NCBI GenBank assembly: GCA_025267735.1
Contig: CM046307.1
Span: forward strand, 51,627,395 to 51,691,394
Source of the DNA: Mactra quadrangularis
Taxonomy: Eukaryota; Mollusca; Bivalvia; Venerida; Mactridae
Direction: 5' to 3'
Length of the DNA stretch: 64,000 bases
The notes under the pieces are model-generated. The model had not been told where the DNA came from and did not search any database. It saw only the letters and a program-made list of their open reading frames with translations. Shown here piece after piece: positions 1 to 13,108 of the stretch (the first letter of the stretch is position 1; the number at the start of each line of letters is the position of its first letter). The position numbers and the translations under genes were made by a program.

Positions 1-1277
1 CGATCTACAAATCAGTTCTCAAAGCTGACAGGAGAAGTGAAGGCAATATATAGACAAGACATTATTTACGTACGCTGTTCAAGACACGTGAAATATTGAA
101 AACAATCTTTGATTTACGTGCCTATGTGCACAACTGAATGGTGCATAGTTTCTGTATACAGATAACAAGTCGTTAAGATACTACGATGTTTTGTGGGAGT
201 TCTCATCCAATAAAATAAAATGAATTACTGATAATCCATGGCTTGGAATGTGGAAATATATTTTGATGACATTCCAGTTTGTCCCCTATGAATGAGCTTG
301 GATGTACATTTAAATGAAATTCTTCAAGTCTTAGACAGTTACTTCCACATTCTAAATATTCGGGATTTTTGATAACTGAAAGCGAGTTCTGAAACTACAT
401 GTATTTAAAATCTGCCGAAATACGTGATGAGAATGTACTGCAATGTTAATATCTCATTCTTCAAACCTATATACATAAGGGTCCTTTTTTGTGTATATAT
501 CCCTGTGTTATCCCTGGTGTTGGTGTGCAATACATAGTTTCTACATCATGATGTCTGTGATATTTATGTTTGTATGTATTATGTGTACACTATGCCAAGT
601 AAATATTATTACTATTATTATTATTATTATTATATTATTATTGTAATTATAACCTAACAAATACACATTGTCTTGACTTGAATGGCAGTATATAGAAGCT
701 GAATACTGGATTAAACCAACCCTTTTTGCATTGAACTGAAAACTTATTTAAAAATCCGCTTTTGGAAAAAATTGGCAGCACTTGGGCAACTTAGTATCCA
801 ATCCATCCTAGTATATGTAATGTAAATCAAAGAGAGTTTTTTTTTTAATTTAGAACCAAAGTTAACTCATTAAGGGACAAAAAGTCAAAACTCCGAGTCT
901 GCTCATGATGCATTCTAATGAAGCGGACGGACCTTTATTAAACCTAATAAAAACAGATTCAGAATATGATTGATGAACCACAACCATCAGTGCGCACGTG
1001 TGTTAAAACCACGTGTTAAAAGACATATCACAGATCTAGTATACTAATGATATTATTAGTGATATTCTATACATTAAGATTAATTATGATAAGACTATAT
1101 TACTGCAGGGTTTTACTTGTTCCATGACGTAGGTTCATGGTCTGTTCATGTATATATAAACAATTATTTCTCATTATTGTACATGTATATATAAAATAAT
1201 TTTTTGACCAGTTCATTAGATCTAAGGTTAAAATTTATAATTAAACATAATCGTATACAATTTATGTATAGTTTATG
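1..1277. other. AT-rich non-coding DNA
   Basis: No gene was recognised on either strand. It contains an ATT trinucleotide run near 603-645 and several TATATA runs. No ORF with protein-like composition. Confidence 0.5.
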
Positions 1278-1278
1278 T

Positions 1279-1500
1279 ATAGTGCCTTCCAAAAGTTTCA
1301 TGACTAAATGAAATTTTGAGTGAAAAAAAAACTGAACATGCCTAGCACGTGTAATTTTACAATGAACAAAACTTATATATGTAACTATGATTATTTAAAT
1401 CATATATGTTGATCAACTAATAAATGCTGATTTTGAAAATTGTTCAGACGACTCTTTTATTGTTTCTATTTTATAGGTAAATGTGAATCGGTATATCCAT
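1279..1500 (+). mobile_element. Mariner-type MITE, left part
   Basis: It begins TA/GTGCCTTCCAAAAGTTTC and shares internal sequence (AAATTTTGAGTGAAA near 1309 and TGATCAACTAATAAATGC near 1411) with related elements at 37801 and 50538. No matching right end is visible before the next element starts at 1502. It serves as the uninterrupted reference for the SINE insertion site at 50577. Confidence 0.5.
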
Positions 1501-1501
1501 A

Positions 1502-1887
1502 CACTGCCCTCCAAAAGTTTCTTCACAGTACAATTAATATCTAGATTGCTACATGTTTAAATTTGCATGATTATTAAATCATTATTTATTTATTCATTAT
1601 TCATGCAATGAAATTTTTTTATTTCTAACGTAACTTTTTTAGTTTTTGAGTAACTGTTGCAGCAAAAGTCATATAATATCAGCCTCCGAAACTATGACCA
1701 ATGTATCCCAATGAGCCAATATCAAGTTTGGGATATTTTTGTAATTTCATATTTGTAGGGAAAATGTACTGATTTCAAAAAGCAAAATTTAAAGTAATTT
1801 AACAATAAACTGCTTTTACAGCGTTTTTAAATTCTATTTAGTACAATGTAAATTGTGAATATGTGAAGGAACTTTTGGAGGGCAGTG
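1502..1887. mobile_element. Tc1/mariner-type MITE, 386 bp
   Basis: The inverted termini read CACTGCCCTCCAAAAGTT on the left, with the matching reverse complement at 1863-1887 and about 24 of 26 bases paired. It is flanked on both sides by TA, the Tc1/mariner target duplication. No transposase frame, so non-autonomous. Confidence 0.8.
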
Positions 1888-2252
1888 TACATCTAGTAGG
1901 ATTGTGGTCCAAAGTCTTAAGTATAAAACTGAACGTGTCAACAAATAATATACAAAATGCTGACTGGTGGAGATGTAATACTTCTGTTGAACATTACTAA
2001 ATTACTGTTTGTATTACATGTCGACACGGTCCCGATCCATCAATGACACTATATATGTATACATGTACATATATAAAGTATTTGATGGATTGGAACCGTG
2101 CCGGTCACGTGTGGTCTAAGATGTTTCTTCTTCTGTTGCCACTCTGGCGCCTTGATAGTAACAATTTCTGACGGATTTGCAAAGATCCACACTTACTAAT
2201 ACTGAAGTGATAGGTTTGTTATTTGGTAACATGCAATTTTATCAGTCGGTAA

Positions 2253-2714
2253 TAGGGCTGCTGCGAGTATCCGAGTACTCGGATATTCGCGATCTCGACC
2301 AGAAAATCGAGTACGAATATTCGCCACGTACGAAATCGTCGGATCGCGATCTATTTTTGGAAAAAATGAAGAAACATTTCAGCTTAATTACCACTGAAAA
2401 CGAGCCGCACTACTTATGAAAATTTAATTTATGTAGGGATCGTAATATCTTGTGTCAAAATGTCGATTGAAACACGTTTGCTAAAAAATGTTATCACTAT
2501 AAATTACCATAAAAGATCTGGAAATAGAAATGTTAAGAGTACATGGTTATCCATATAGTCAAATCATCTGTAATTCTTCACTTATTTATGTTATTACATG
2601 AATTCCTGATTGCTTCTCCATTAACAAGTGATTCGTGGTTCGATTCGTGAATCGCTACACATGAATCGGGGTTCGTATATCGAATCGCCACTAGCTCGAC
2701 GATCCACAGCCCTA
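2253..2714. mobile_element. hAT-type MITE with perfect 8-bp target duplication
   Basis: Ends are TAGGGCTG and CAGCCCTA, with GTCGGTAA exactly duplicated at 2245-2252 and 2715-2722. Eight-base duplications and AGGGCTG-like ends are typical of hAT elements. The interior is rich in TCGAATCG-like words. The short frames across 2177-2419 and 2628-2825 are artefacts of this element. Confidence 0.85.
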
Positions 2715-2722
2715 GTCGGTAA

Positions 2723-3881
2723 TGCTGTACATGGTGCAATATTTCGTATGGAACTGGAGTTTTCTTCCAGTGTGTTTATCGGACGTGCTAATACCATTCT
2801 TACCTACAATCAATGTATCAAATAACAACATGCTTTGTAGATACTGCTTTAGGGTAAACAGAGAAACTATATTGAGTCCTAACTATTCCTAGTATAAAAT
2901 ATATGTACATCAATTCATTATTTCCACAGCTTTCGTCGTTAATCAATCACAATATAAACCCATCATAAACAAATGAAGTTAATTATATAATTTCCTGACA
3001 TACATATACATGTATTACATATAACTTAGGTTATGAGTCACAGATTTGTTTAATAATGATAATCACAATGGAAATCAAAATAAGACTACAAATATAACAT
3101 CACCAAAATTGTTCTTTTCATGAAGATGGGGTTTTTGCAAGACTTGCCTGCAACATCCATCTTAATTGAGGGAGAGTTAGCTAAACTATTAGTATTAATA
3201 AAAGTATTTATAACTGTTTACTTAAGTACATGTTGGTCGTTATTTCATATAGTTTAATCATCTTAAAATAGAATATAACATAATTACAATGTACGCAGTA
3301 GGCAAAGATGACCCATGAAAATCTTTAACACACTAAATTTTTAAGAACAGAACAGAACGGTACTTTATGTTTCAAATTAATTACTTACAATGGTAATATA
3401 TTTTAGACAATATCCTATTTTCTGGATATTTGGATCCTTATTTATCCTTGTAAAAAAGAAACAAAGTTGGAGCAAACTCTAAAACCTGCATTACCAAGGC
3501 CTACTTTCTAAACAGAAACTCTTCAGAGAAAGAACTTTTGATTTTGCTAGATTAATAAGGATTTTTAAAAGCATTTGAAATCGATGTTTCTCTCTTTTTT
3601 CATATTCAATGAATCTCCCCTTTCTTTGTAGCGTACATGTAACTCACATGGACTAACGATGACTCTCTACCAATACTCAAGTACTAGCTAGTACCTCATT
3701 TAAGTATTCATGATGTATTTTGCACGAGTCATTTCCTGTATGATTTGTCTACCATCCAAGTTATTTCATAGTTCGTCAAGAAGTCGACATTACTGACATA
3801 TATAATACGACTGACGTCTGGCGAATAATTGAATTTCATGTGACATTCAATCCTATAGTTTTTCATTGTAAAATGTACATA
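2723..3881. other. AT-rich non-coding DNA
   Basis: No exon-like stretch, tRNA or clear repeat was seen. Confidence 0.4.
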
Positions 3882-4036
3882 ATGTCACATCAGTAGTATT
3901 GGAGATGAATAATCATTTTCTTCATTATAGATGAGGAAATGCATACAAAATTACGTACAGTATGTCACATCAGTAGTATTGAAGATGAATATCATTTTCT
4001 TTATTCAAATAGATGAGGAAATACGTACAAAATTAC
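3882..4036 (+). repeat. 80-bp tandem duplication
   Basis: Two adjacent copies start ATGTCACATCAGTAGTATTG at 3882 and 3962 and stay alike through GATGAGGAAATRCRTACAAAA, with small indels. Confidence 0.8.
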
Positions 4037-5191
4037 AAACATAAAACAAACATGATAAATTTCCACGATTGATCGATTATGACACAATGAACGCTACGTG
4101 TGGAGAAATAGATGCCTAATTTCTAGATAAATGAGTCAAGGAATTAAGATAAGATATAATCAGGGTGATGTTATCATGTTACATTCATAAGTCTTATCTA
4201 TAAACTGTTGATGTGTAAATAATGCCTGAGATTTGTCTGATTGACCGGAAAATAGAATTATTTCACCCTAAATGAGCTCACTCACTGTTTATATTCCATC
4301 ATTGCGAAAGTCTGGTAGAACTCTGATCTTCAAGAGTTAGTAACCGGGGAATATTATTAACAGTGTTTGTAAATGAACCAAGCTAATCATTGAGATTGCT
4401 AATACTTTATTAGTCTGGCTCAAATGCAATCATGTATCAATTTCATAACATTTTATATCATAAATAATTCTTGCTATATTTCCATCAAAACCATCATTGT
4501 ATTCATTATACATGAGAAGAGTTGATCATTCTAGGAAAAAATGTTAGTAATTCTACGAAATGCATTAACACAACTACGAGTATTTGTATGGTGGATTAGT
4601 TTGTATGACCATATCATCTAGCTAACCGACAAATCGATACGATTTTTTGTTGTATATTAGCCCAAGTCTTGTATTAATCATTCATGGTGAAAATTATGAC
4701 GTGCCACTTAAGAATTTGTTGAGAGCTAAAATTTATCAGTGAATACAAGAAAGTTACAGCAAAACAGAAATGATACAAGCGGTGATATCTTGACGGATGA
4801 AACTGTTTCAGTGAGTTTATCGACCACGATTTTAAACTATGATATAACAAGAGCTTTGAGAGTAACCGATGAAAGCCTGGAATCCTCACGACGTTTTGTT
4901 GATATTCAGTTATCATTTTATTTCAGACCCTACCTGACCCTATCAACACAACTGTCATTTACTCGATATGCGTAACCTACAAAAATTAAACAAAGAATTA
5001 ATCATCGTATCTATAATTCAGGAACAACTTGTTAAATCTACAGAAATTAAATGTTTTCTCAGAAACACGAAACTATGTAAAAGTTTAGTCATACTTCTGA
5101 ACAAGTCATTGTATAGACAGCGAGATATACATGTATGATAGTTCATTCTTTGTAAAGTAAATCAGTACAGTTTACAGAACTATGTAGAGCA
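4037..5191. other. AT-rich non-coding DNA
   Basis: No gene recognised. The short opposing frames at 4674-4975 overlap each other, have no recognisable motif and look random. Confidence 0.4.
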
Positions 5192-5407
5192 TAACTGAGC
5201 TGAGCTGAGCTGAACTGAGCTGAGCTGAGCTTTACTGAACAGAACAGAACAGCACAGAAAATGAACAGAACATCGCAGACCAGAACAGAACAGAATATAA
5301 CTGGACTGGACAGAACAGAACAGAATATGAACAAGAACAGAAAAGAACAGAAAAAGAACAGAACAGAAAAGAACAGAACAGAAGAGAAAAGAACAGAACA
5401 GAGCAGT
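5192..5407 (+). repeat. Simple repeat (CTGAG)n then (ACAGA)n
   Basis: A CTGAG pentamer run (5194-5230) passes into an ACAGA/AGAAC purine run to about 5405. Frames on both strands here are low-complexity artefacts. Confidence 0.9.
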
Positions 5408-5819
5408 GTTCAGTTTCAGTTTCGAATGATACGATATAAATAAATACATTAAATGAATCACAATGGATACGAACACAAAGGTCTATATGATTTTAATGTA
5501 GACAATGAATCTTTTTTATAAACGTAAAAATAGGGCACTTGATAAAGAAACTTAAACATTTGTATCTTTATGACCCAGAATGAGTGATATTAAACTTTCT
5601 CGACACCTTTGAAACTCTTAATCATCGTTCCAGAAATTACAAATTAATCATAATTTTAGAAAAAACAAATGTACACATTCTTTTTGTCAGTGAATTGTTT
5701 TATTTTAGTTATAAATGCCTATGCATAAAACAACGGAAGTACGAATAGTCCTTCAAAAAAGAAGCAAATACATGAGTAGTTGTTAAAATTGACAGATAGT
5801 AACCTTAAGTACTGAGCGA
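5408..5819. other. Non-coding DNA upstream of the gene
   Basis: Nothing specific is visible. Confidence 0.4.
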
Positions 5820-6679
5820 GGACGGCAAGTTGTCAGCGAACTATTCATGTAGCGCCTGATAAGCAAATAAACGATGCCAGTTAATCGTGTAATGCATCAA
5901 TTAATGTCAGCTTCTCTGTCCAGGACTTCTTAACGAAAATGTCCAAGATCATCCGATAACGATTCAGACACGTGCGCGTTCACTGCTTGGTAATTTACTT
6001 GTTATAAGTAGACACTAGAGTACGCGGGCAGCACGAGAATCTCACGGAATTTTTCACTTGTGCAGAAAAAAAGATGAGTTAAATAGTGTTCATTTGATTG
6101 TTTGTTAAACTGGAATACATTTTATAGCGTTTCTGTCCATGTTTATTCAAGATATATATTCCATATTTGACTTTTTCACCGTTTGTTTACATTTTCAGCG
6201 TAGAACACGTGTTTTTGCGCCGCAGGTAGATTAATAAACTCTGATTGGACAGTTATCAAACAGATTTGTCGTGACATGTGTCTTTATTATGCGCAACTGT
6301 GACCGAAAAATGACAAAATCGCGCAGGACATTACACCATGCGTAACGAACAGCTTAAACGTTATCGGGTGGGAAAAAAGTTGATTAAAGTTTTAATTAGG
6401 AATAGAAAGTGTTAAATACTGGAATAAATCACCATATGAACACGGAAATACTTAATTTGTGAAACTTGTAATTTCTTATTGGAGTTTAATGTTAGATTTT
6501 TATACGTATATGTAAATACCTGTCACTGAGTGTGAGAAAAATGTGTCAAGCCAGTTGTAAACGGATCATACTCGTGTGTATTTTGTGAAAATTTGTGTAT
6601 TCCCGTACGTAAAAAATTAGGGATAAAAATGACCATATCGCGGTACAAATGGTTTTAATGTAATATATAAGCAAATAGA
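5820..6679 (+). promoter_or_regulatory. Putative promoter and 5' UTR region of the Ig-domain gene
   Basis: This stretch directly precedes the signal-peptide exon. It is less AT-rich than its surroundings around 5940-6050 and 6180-6370, with several CpG-containing words such as CACGTGCGCG (near 5970) and TACGCGGG (near 6022). An in-frame TAA at 6668-6670 lies four codons before the ATG, so the ORF does not extend upstream. No convincing TATA box or initiator can be assigned by eye, and the transcription start is unknown. It is called regulatory only from position and composition. Confidence 0.3.
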
Positions 6680-6740
6680 ATGACAGACATAAACTGTCTA
6701 GTCGTGGCATTAGGATTTTTTCTGTCAATTTGCAGTGCAG
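6680..6740 (+). CDS. Exon 1: signal peptide of the Ig-domain protein
   Basis: The ATG at 6680 has A at -3 and an in-frame stop four codons upstream. The exon encodes 20 residues beginning MTDINC, followed by a hydrophobic core (LVVALGFFLSI) and ending CSA, which fits a signal peptidase site just before the exon junction. The donor is G|GTAAAT at 6741, leaving phase 1. The next exon begins with AA, making codon GAA (Glu), so the mature protein would begin ELVITRPP. The exon is too short to show up as a long ORF and was found by its signal peptide, donor and phase match. The following intron runs 6741-31227. A missed small exon inside that intron cannot be excluded, but none is needed. Confidence 0.7.
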
Positions 6741-7426
6741 GTAAATATTTTATTACTTACATATTTAATACTGTCGCAACCTACCTTGTCGGTAGCTTTG
6801 ATCTCCTTTTGATCTTGAGAATTACCAATTAAAATGCGCACTCAATCAAATTTATTACTTTAACTTTTGATGTAACGCTATGCTATAAAATGTAGCTATT
6901 TTGGTCTAAAATTAAGATTTCATTAATTTCAAAGTATTTTATTATATTTTATTTATATATATCATTTCGAGTGTATATTATCTTTACTTCAAGTATATAT
7001 TTGTTTGGCATAATTATATTACTGTATTGTATGGTTCCAATGACTGAGTGTATGTGTTGTATAAATGAGTGGTCAAATTTACTCAAAAAATGAGTACCAT
7101 ATTATATGATGCAATATTGTATTATAGTATATTATTTAACCATTTTTATTGTTCATCTTTATTGTAATATTATGTGTATGACCCAGCGTGGCCCCTTATT
7201 TTATGTACATACTATCTGAGACAATATGTCCATTTGAAAATCACAGTGTAAGTCATTCCAGAACTTTATTCATATTTGACAAATGTTATACAGTACAACC
7301 TCAATACAAAGAACCCCAGCACGGTTTGACACTAGCTGTTTTTACCAGGGCTTCTGATGGAATCCCATGTCCGTTTATAATGAGATTTCTTCTTAATGTT
7401 AGGGATTCCCTCAAAAAGACTTAAGA

Positions 7427-7645
7427 TTTCAGGCCTTTTTTCCTTATATAACAGGGGCCGTTTACAGGCGCCTTCCCCTCCTAAAATTTCTTTAAATCAT
7501 TCGGTTTTCCCCAAATTTAGAGTTTACCTAGGATTTTTTGTTCCATTATCTATGAAATTGTGATAAAATTTCCCCAAATGTTCTATGTAAAAAAGGCCCT
7601 GGGCCCCTTCCCCAAATACTGAAAAAAATAACAAGGCAATTATTC
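7427..7645. repeat. Dispersed repeat (AGGCCTTTTTTC...AAGGCCCTGGGCCCC)
   Basis: The segment with CCTTCCCCTCCTAAAATTTC recurs in diverged form at 12752-12830. It has AAGGCC-like words at both ends and no coding content. Confidence 0.5.
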
Positions 7646-7834
7646 AAGGATCCTGATGGAAGCCCAGCTAAGTATCATAATGATTCCTCCAGAGTTTTTG
7701 GGATCCTCTGAATCCAGTGACACAGTTAGGGTTGACCCCTGCCCTTGGTACTACAGAATTCTGATCTTTTGTTAATCCATTGCATAAGTTAGGGGTAAGG
7801 ACTAAGGGGACACAAAATACAGTAAATTGTCATG

Positions 7835-7992
7835 CAGGGCTTGACTCTAATTTTTTAATCTTAGTTGCTCAAATGGACAGCAAGCTATATTTTTAACTTG
7901 CCCAAACCATATCTTTAATAGCAGTTACAGGTTGCCCGAACCCAAATATAGGTCGTCAGGGGCTTTAGGACAACCTTTGAATTAGAGCCCTG
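7835..7992. mobile_element. Short hAT-like inverted-repeat element, 158 bp
   Basis: The left end CAGGGCTTGACTCTAATT pairs with the right end AATTAGAGCCCTG. No clear target duplication, so the class is inferred from the CAGGGCT termini only. Confidence 0.45.
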
Positions 7993-9093
7993 TAATGTAC
8001 AGTACCACAATCATTGAAGAGTACGGAATTACACCGTTACCCTTACCCACTAGCACAAATCCGAGAACTAATCAACTATTGAAAATTTGTTACCGATTTA
8101 TTTTGTACTCTAAATAATCAAGACAGCTAAGTTCTGCTATAAAGTCTACTTTGGTTAGTATTGAAAAATTATCCCGAATGCTTAATTCATGAAGAAATAA
8201 GTCCCTGTTCATTTTGCAAGATCATCAATTTTGCTGGTCCAAATAGTGGAACTTGACTGTACATGAAGAAATAATAGATCCAATAATGTAAGTCAGTTGG
8301 GTAAAATCTTTTTTCTTTAATTACTAACTAATATCTTATAATGACATTACTTTACCATCTTAGATCATTACTTGTACATTAAAATTGTGCACTTTAAGTT
8401 AAAAGTGTTTAAAGTTTAACCTACATTTACACTTTAAACTTTAATATCATTATATAAATGTTGGTATAAATGTTCAACAATTTACAATGATTAAAGCTAT
8501 ATGAGTAATATATGGGGTAATTTTGACAGTTAAAATGAATTTGGTCATACTCTAAAAATTTAAGTAAAAATGTTTTTGGATTGGTTTGAATTGTGATAGA
8601 ATGGACCTTTCCGAGTGCGACCTTTTTATTTGAATAACAATACATTTTTCCCACAAATATAAGCATGTGCTCTTATGTTAACACCTTGTTTGTGGGACAA
8701 AATATAACTGTAAACCTTTGTTAAATATGCTAATAGGTAAGGTCATGGAAAGGTCCATACATATAGGTTTATTATATACACATAAATTTTTATGTAGGGA
8801 TGTGTTACTATACATGAAACTAGCTTATTGAATAGTTTATCTGTTTATTTTGAAGATGTAGTTTAAAATAAAATAAAAAAAACGAGATGTAATTTCACAT
8901 ATTTATAAACTAAATCAATTATTTTTTTTAAATGGTACAAGTTGTCACCAAAATTAATAGTCTCATGTGGAGGATATACAACAAGCAATGTTATATCATA
9001 ATCTACTCACTATCAGAGTCTGATTCAGACAAATTTATTATATCATTTACTGTATATGAAAGGCTGTTCTGAATGTGCTGTACGTCATAATAT

Positions 9094-9332
9094 CAGTCAC
9101 CACGAAACGACAGACAAATCCTGTAAAAAAATACAAGGTCCGTCTAGATCTGCAGGTTTACAGGATTCCTGTCTGGCAAAGATTTTTATCTCCACAGTCT
9201 AACCCCACAGTTTTCAATTCATCAAAATGTGTAAAATGTCTCGGGTTCTGTAAAACTTGGTTTGGTCCTGTAAAATTTTGATCTTCATAGGACCTACTTT
9301 CAGGAAAAAACTGTTGAGTTTCGTGGTGACTG
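9094..9332. mobile_element. MITE with CAGTCACCACGAAAC termini, 239 bp
   Basis: The terminal 15 bases are perfect inverted repeats, and TAATAT flanks both sides (9088-9093, 9333-9338), consistent with a TA or TAATAT target duplication. Sub-terminal TCCTGTAAAA is repeated inside. The short frames at 9075-9281 and 9214-9453 are shadows of this element. Confidence 0.75.
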
Positions 9333-9461
9333 TAATATATATAATTTGTCCCCTAATATCAAGAATATATATTTTTACTGGTGAATAAAATTGATGCAAA
9401 TTTGATTCTACATTTTCATAGGGTAAATCTCGTAATTTATCACTCATTGTCATTTCAAATT

Positions 9462-9655
9462 ACCTCCCTTGATAGCTGTTAATTTTAGTTGGGATAACTT
9501 CCCTGGACAACCAAATTTTGGTTGAGATTATCTCCCTTGATCACCGTTATTTTGATTATGATTATCTCCCTTGATAATTGTTAATTTTGGTTGTGATTAC
9601 TTTATTTTATATAAATATCAGTTTATATTGGTTGTTATTACCTCCCTTGTTTAGT
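9462..9655 (+). repeat. Degenerate tandem repeat with TTACCTCCCTTG-type units
   Basis: Four to five imperfect units of about 45-50 bp each contain CTCCCTTGAT and GTTAATTTTGGTTG. Confidence 0.6.
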
Positions 9656-10065
9656 TAGCAAGTCATGCTAAAACCTTCAATAAGGATTGTCATCAAGGAT
9701 TAAAGAATTCTACATGGAATATTTGATATCACAGCAGCCAGATTATGACACGCTTCTATCATAGCAACTATTAGTAAGACCAAGTTAATATTCTATATTG
9801 AAATGTATGGGTCAGCTCAAAACTAAGCTATATTGTTCTTAATTCACATATAGTTAAACTAGTATTTCACCGAGACATCTATATTTGATCATATATACAC
9901 AGATATCATGTATGGTATGATTTTAAACATGTAAAGTACTTTCTTATCAGAACAGTACATCATGTCATACTCTACCCTGTCCTGATTTAACCTTAATATT
10001 AATCTACCCTGCTGTATATATATGTTTTATGTGAAATGATTTTGTTGTCACATTAAGAACACGCT

Positions 10066-10222
10066 AGTCATTGCCTTAACACACTAGCTCGATGCCCGTA
10101 TTGTACGAAAATTGATAAGGGATGGTGAAAAATTACTATTTCATATAGTCAGTCTAGTTGATATTATTGCCTTACACAATAATATAGCATGATAGATCAG
10201 GCTAGTGCTCGAGGGTGACGAC
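10066..10222. mobile_element. AGTCATTGCC-family MITE
   Basis: It opens AGTCATTGCCTTAAC and closes GGTGACGACT, with internal words CACTAGC, TTTCATATAG and CTAGTGCT typical of a family repeated many times in this window (18856, 23229, 23690, 39753, 40376, 40563). Confidence 0.6.
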
Positions 10223-11212
10223 TGTAACTGTATCAATTATGATGTAAGACTGAGAATTGTTTATAAGTTAAGTAATATGTAAGTAAATTACTAGTCTAAT
10301 AGACCTCTGACAATTAGTCAGGTTAGATGTCTGTCTTTGGATTTAAAATGAGTCTCGACTGTCTCGTTTACAACCAAAAAGATGGAGGCATATATTTGAC
10401 CTTTTGGAGTTATTTTTCTTCTATTTAGTAGCTAGACCATTATATAATCATAATGTTACAAACTGTTGCTTATGAAATTACTATGTAGTAATAGGTTGCA
10501 AATCCCCCTTCAAAACATGCTCATGGCAATGTTAAATTTATTCACTAAGGAGAGTAAATAAATCAAATAGACAAAACTTAGTACGAATATCCCCAATATT
10601 TTAGGTCATGCATACCATAATTAAACCCATGCGATAAAATTAATTGTCAATATTATGTTAAAACGCTTGATGTTTGATCAAAATCTGCTTAAATATGTGT
10701 GTAGTTATCCTTCATGGATAAATATTTGAATTTAAGTTAAACAATAAAAAATGTCATGACTGATTTTTCATATAATTTGTATTGTACAATGTACAATATT
10801 TACATGTTGGATTTTACTGGCGTAAAAATAGTTGTTACGTTGCCAAATCTGCTTTTTAAATACATAGACTGATATATCAATACATTTTGGTGAAATATTT
10901 ATTTAGACTTGCGTTGTAATGGTATAGCTTTTCTAACCAACTATGTTATCAAGCATACACAATGATTTTCTACTTTTCTTTCTTTTATATTATAATGATA
11001 AACATATCAACTGTCGAATGTAAGATTTATACAGTTAACCACATTGAATAGTATTTGGTCCAATTTGAATTAAGTCAAAATATTGACTATCTTAGATGTT
11101 AAAGGGATTTGCTCTCCAATGTTCTAAATGATTTATCTTATATTTCAAGCATTACATCAAATATCTTAAGTCTTTAACTATAAATACCATCAGTTTATAA
11201 TCATCTTAAATT

Positions 11213-11326
11213 TTCACAAGCACTAGCGTGATTTATTTTGTTTAATATTAATGGGCAAGATTGTAACTAGCCTGACTATATGAAATAAGTAATTTTCACC
11301 TGTCCAAATCAATGTTTACTAGTACC
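11213..11326. mobile_element. AGTCATTGCC-family MITE fragment
   Basis: It shares TTCACAAGCACTAGC, CTAGCCTGACTATATGAAAT and AAGTAATTTTCAC with the family and is cut on the right by the hAT-type element at 11327. Confidence 0.5.
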
Positions 11327-11746
11327 TAGGCCTGTCACAATATACCGGTATACCGGTATATTGCAATACACAACTGCAGCAATATGTACCGTGGTACGAT
11401 TTTAATGTACCGGTATTTGGTGATATTTTTTATTTCATTGGAAAATTCTTCCCTTTGCAAAATAACAGTAGCGAAACGTCGGTTTTTCCATTTTTAATTC
11501 CATCTAACCTGAAATTGCAAGAATTTAATCGATTTTGGCGCGTCTCAGTCTTAAATGACCGTAAATACTAAAGGAGGCTAGATTCTATCAGTAATTGTCT
11601 ATTAGATTTGCAATTTTTCCGTTAAATATAGCGGAGGCACAACAAATCTAAAAGCCCACAATATATCGTGGTACGTATCGCGATACAATGCCAGCGTATT
11701 GCAGTATATCACGATACGCTTCTGGCGTATCATCATGACTCCCCTA
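11327..11746. mobile_element. hAT-type MITE (copy 1 of TACCGGTAT family)
   Basis: It is highly similar along its length to 38917-39333 (for example ATATTTTTTATTTCATTGG and AAAAGCCCACAATATAT). Ends are TAGGCCTGTCACAATA and a slightly scrambled ...GACTCCCCTA. No target duplication survives. Confidence 0.75.
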
Positions 11747-11875
11747 CTGTAAATTATTGTCTAATGTTTGAATTAAAGAATATGACCAGATTTAATGACC
11801 ATGATTATAGTTTTTCTACTGACAAAGTGCCATACATTAAATAGTATTAATTTATTTTCCTATTATTACAAATTT

Positions 11876-12066
11876 GCTTCTAAGTTCAGTCAGTAGAGCA
11901 TCTGACTGCAAAGCTAGGGGTAGTGGGTTTAATACCAGTAGGGACAAACAAATTTTCATAGAGTTTCGGTATTGTTCTAACTTCGATGACCATGTTCAGA
12001 GTTACTGGGATATTAAGAAGGACAATTGTGAGCCACTGGCAAAGGTTTGTGCTTAATACTGGTTAA
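11876..12066 (+). mobile_element. tRNA-derived SINE, diverged
   Basis: A tRNA-like head (AGTTCAGTCAGTAGAGCATC, then GTGGGTTTAATACC as a decayed B box) is followed by a body containing CCACTGGCAAAGGT. The same body phrase occurs at about 26821-26835. Confidence 0.5.
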
Positions 12067-13108
12067 AAATTCAGATTTAACATCTTAAGCTTCTCCTCTA
12101 AGTCACAGTGAGTTGGTAAAATAACTGATCCCCACACTATGAATGAAAAAACATGTTGAAAACTTTATAAAGCACCAAAGATTGTTGGATTTTTAAATGG
12201 TCCTCAAACTATGACTCATAAAATGTTGAAAGACCTGTGGACATGGTGGAAGACACCAAACATAGTTTTTTCTTACATTCTCAATATTTTGGCATACATC
12301 AATGCACTAGGGTTAAATTTGTTTCTTGCAAAGTTTTGATGTATAAGTAATAGAAGACTTATATTCTGTATTAAACTGTTCACATTTCTGAACTTACAGT
12401 GAAATGTGTATTTTTATAGTAAATGAATATCTAGGATATAAGTAACTAAGTATATAACACCTGTCTACCCACACACACAAATAGTGTCTGTATTTTTATC
12501 TTGTTAAAACATATGTCATATGAAAAGGTTGCTTGAGATAATATATTTAAGATCTTTGTAATATATCATATTATAAATACTAACAAATCAAACAATGATT
12601 GAGATTTGGAAATCTTGTTTAAAAACCTTCATCGGATACTTACGGCCGAACCACTAACATTTATCAACCGTTTGTATCCAATAATAGTTTAAAACTTAAA
12701 GAAAGTCCTTTTACTCCCTCGCCTTTTTAGATTTACTTATATAACAACATGGCAGGGTTTTTTTCTCATATTTTAGGGGTTATTTACATGCCCCCTTCTC
12801 TCCTGAAATTTCTTTAAAAATCTACTCTGAGAGGACATAAGTAAAACTTAAATGTATATCATAGAGGCTACAAAAGAAAGCTACAGTATTTTGACATTAT
12901 GACCTATATCAGTTATGTACAGTCATACTCTTAAGTTGATGTCAGTAGGTCAGTAACTATGTAAACAAACAATATATTAGTATGACCTAAATTGTTCCAG
13001 GGTAGATTGTCTTAAATCTCTAAAATCATATAGTACTGACATTCTTAATCTTAACTCCGGTTTCAGAGAGTTGCAGTCTTCTCTATTAATTCTAAGCTAT
13101 CACTGTGA

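Noticed and set aside
2177..2825. Two small frames suggesting a short gene
   Set aside because: They overlap a hAT-type MITE with a defined 8-bp duplication.
5143..5476. Cysteine/serine-rich frames resembling a small secreted protein
   Set aside because: They are the reverse translation of an ACAGA/CTGAG simple repeat.
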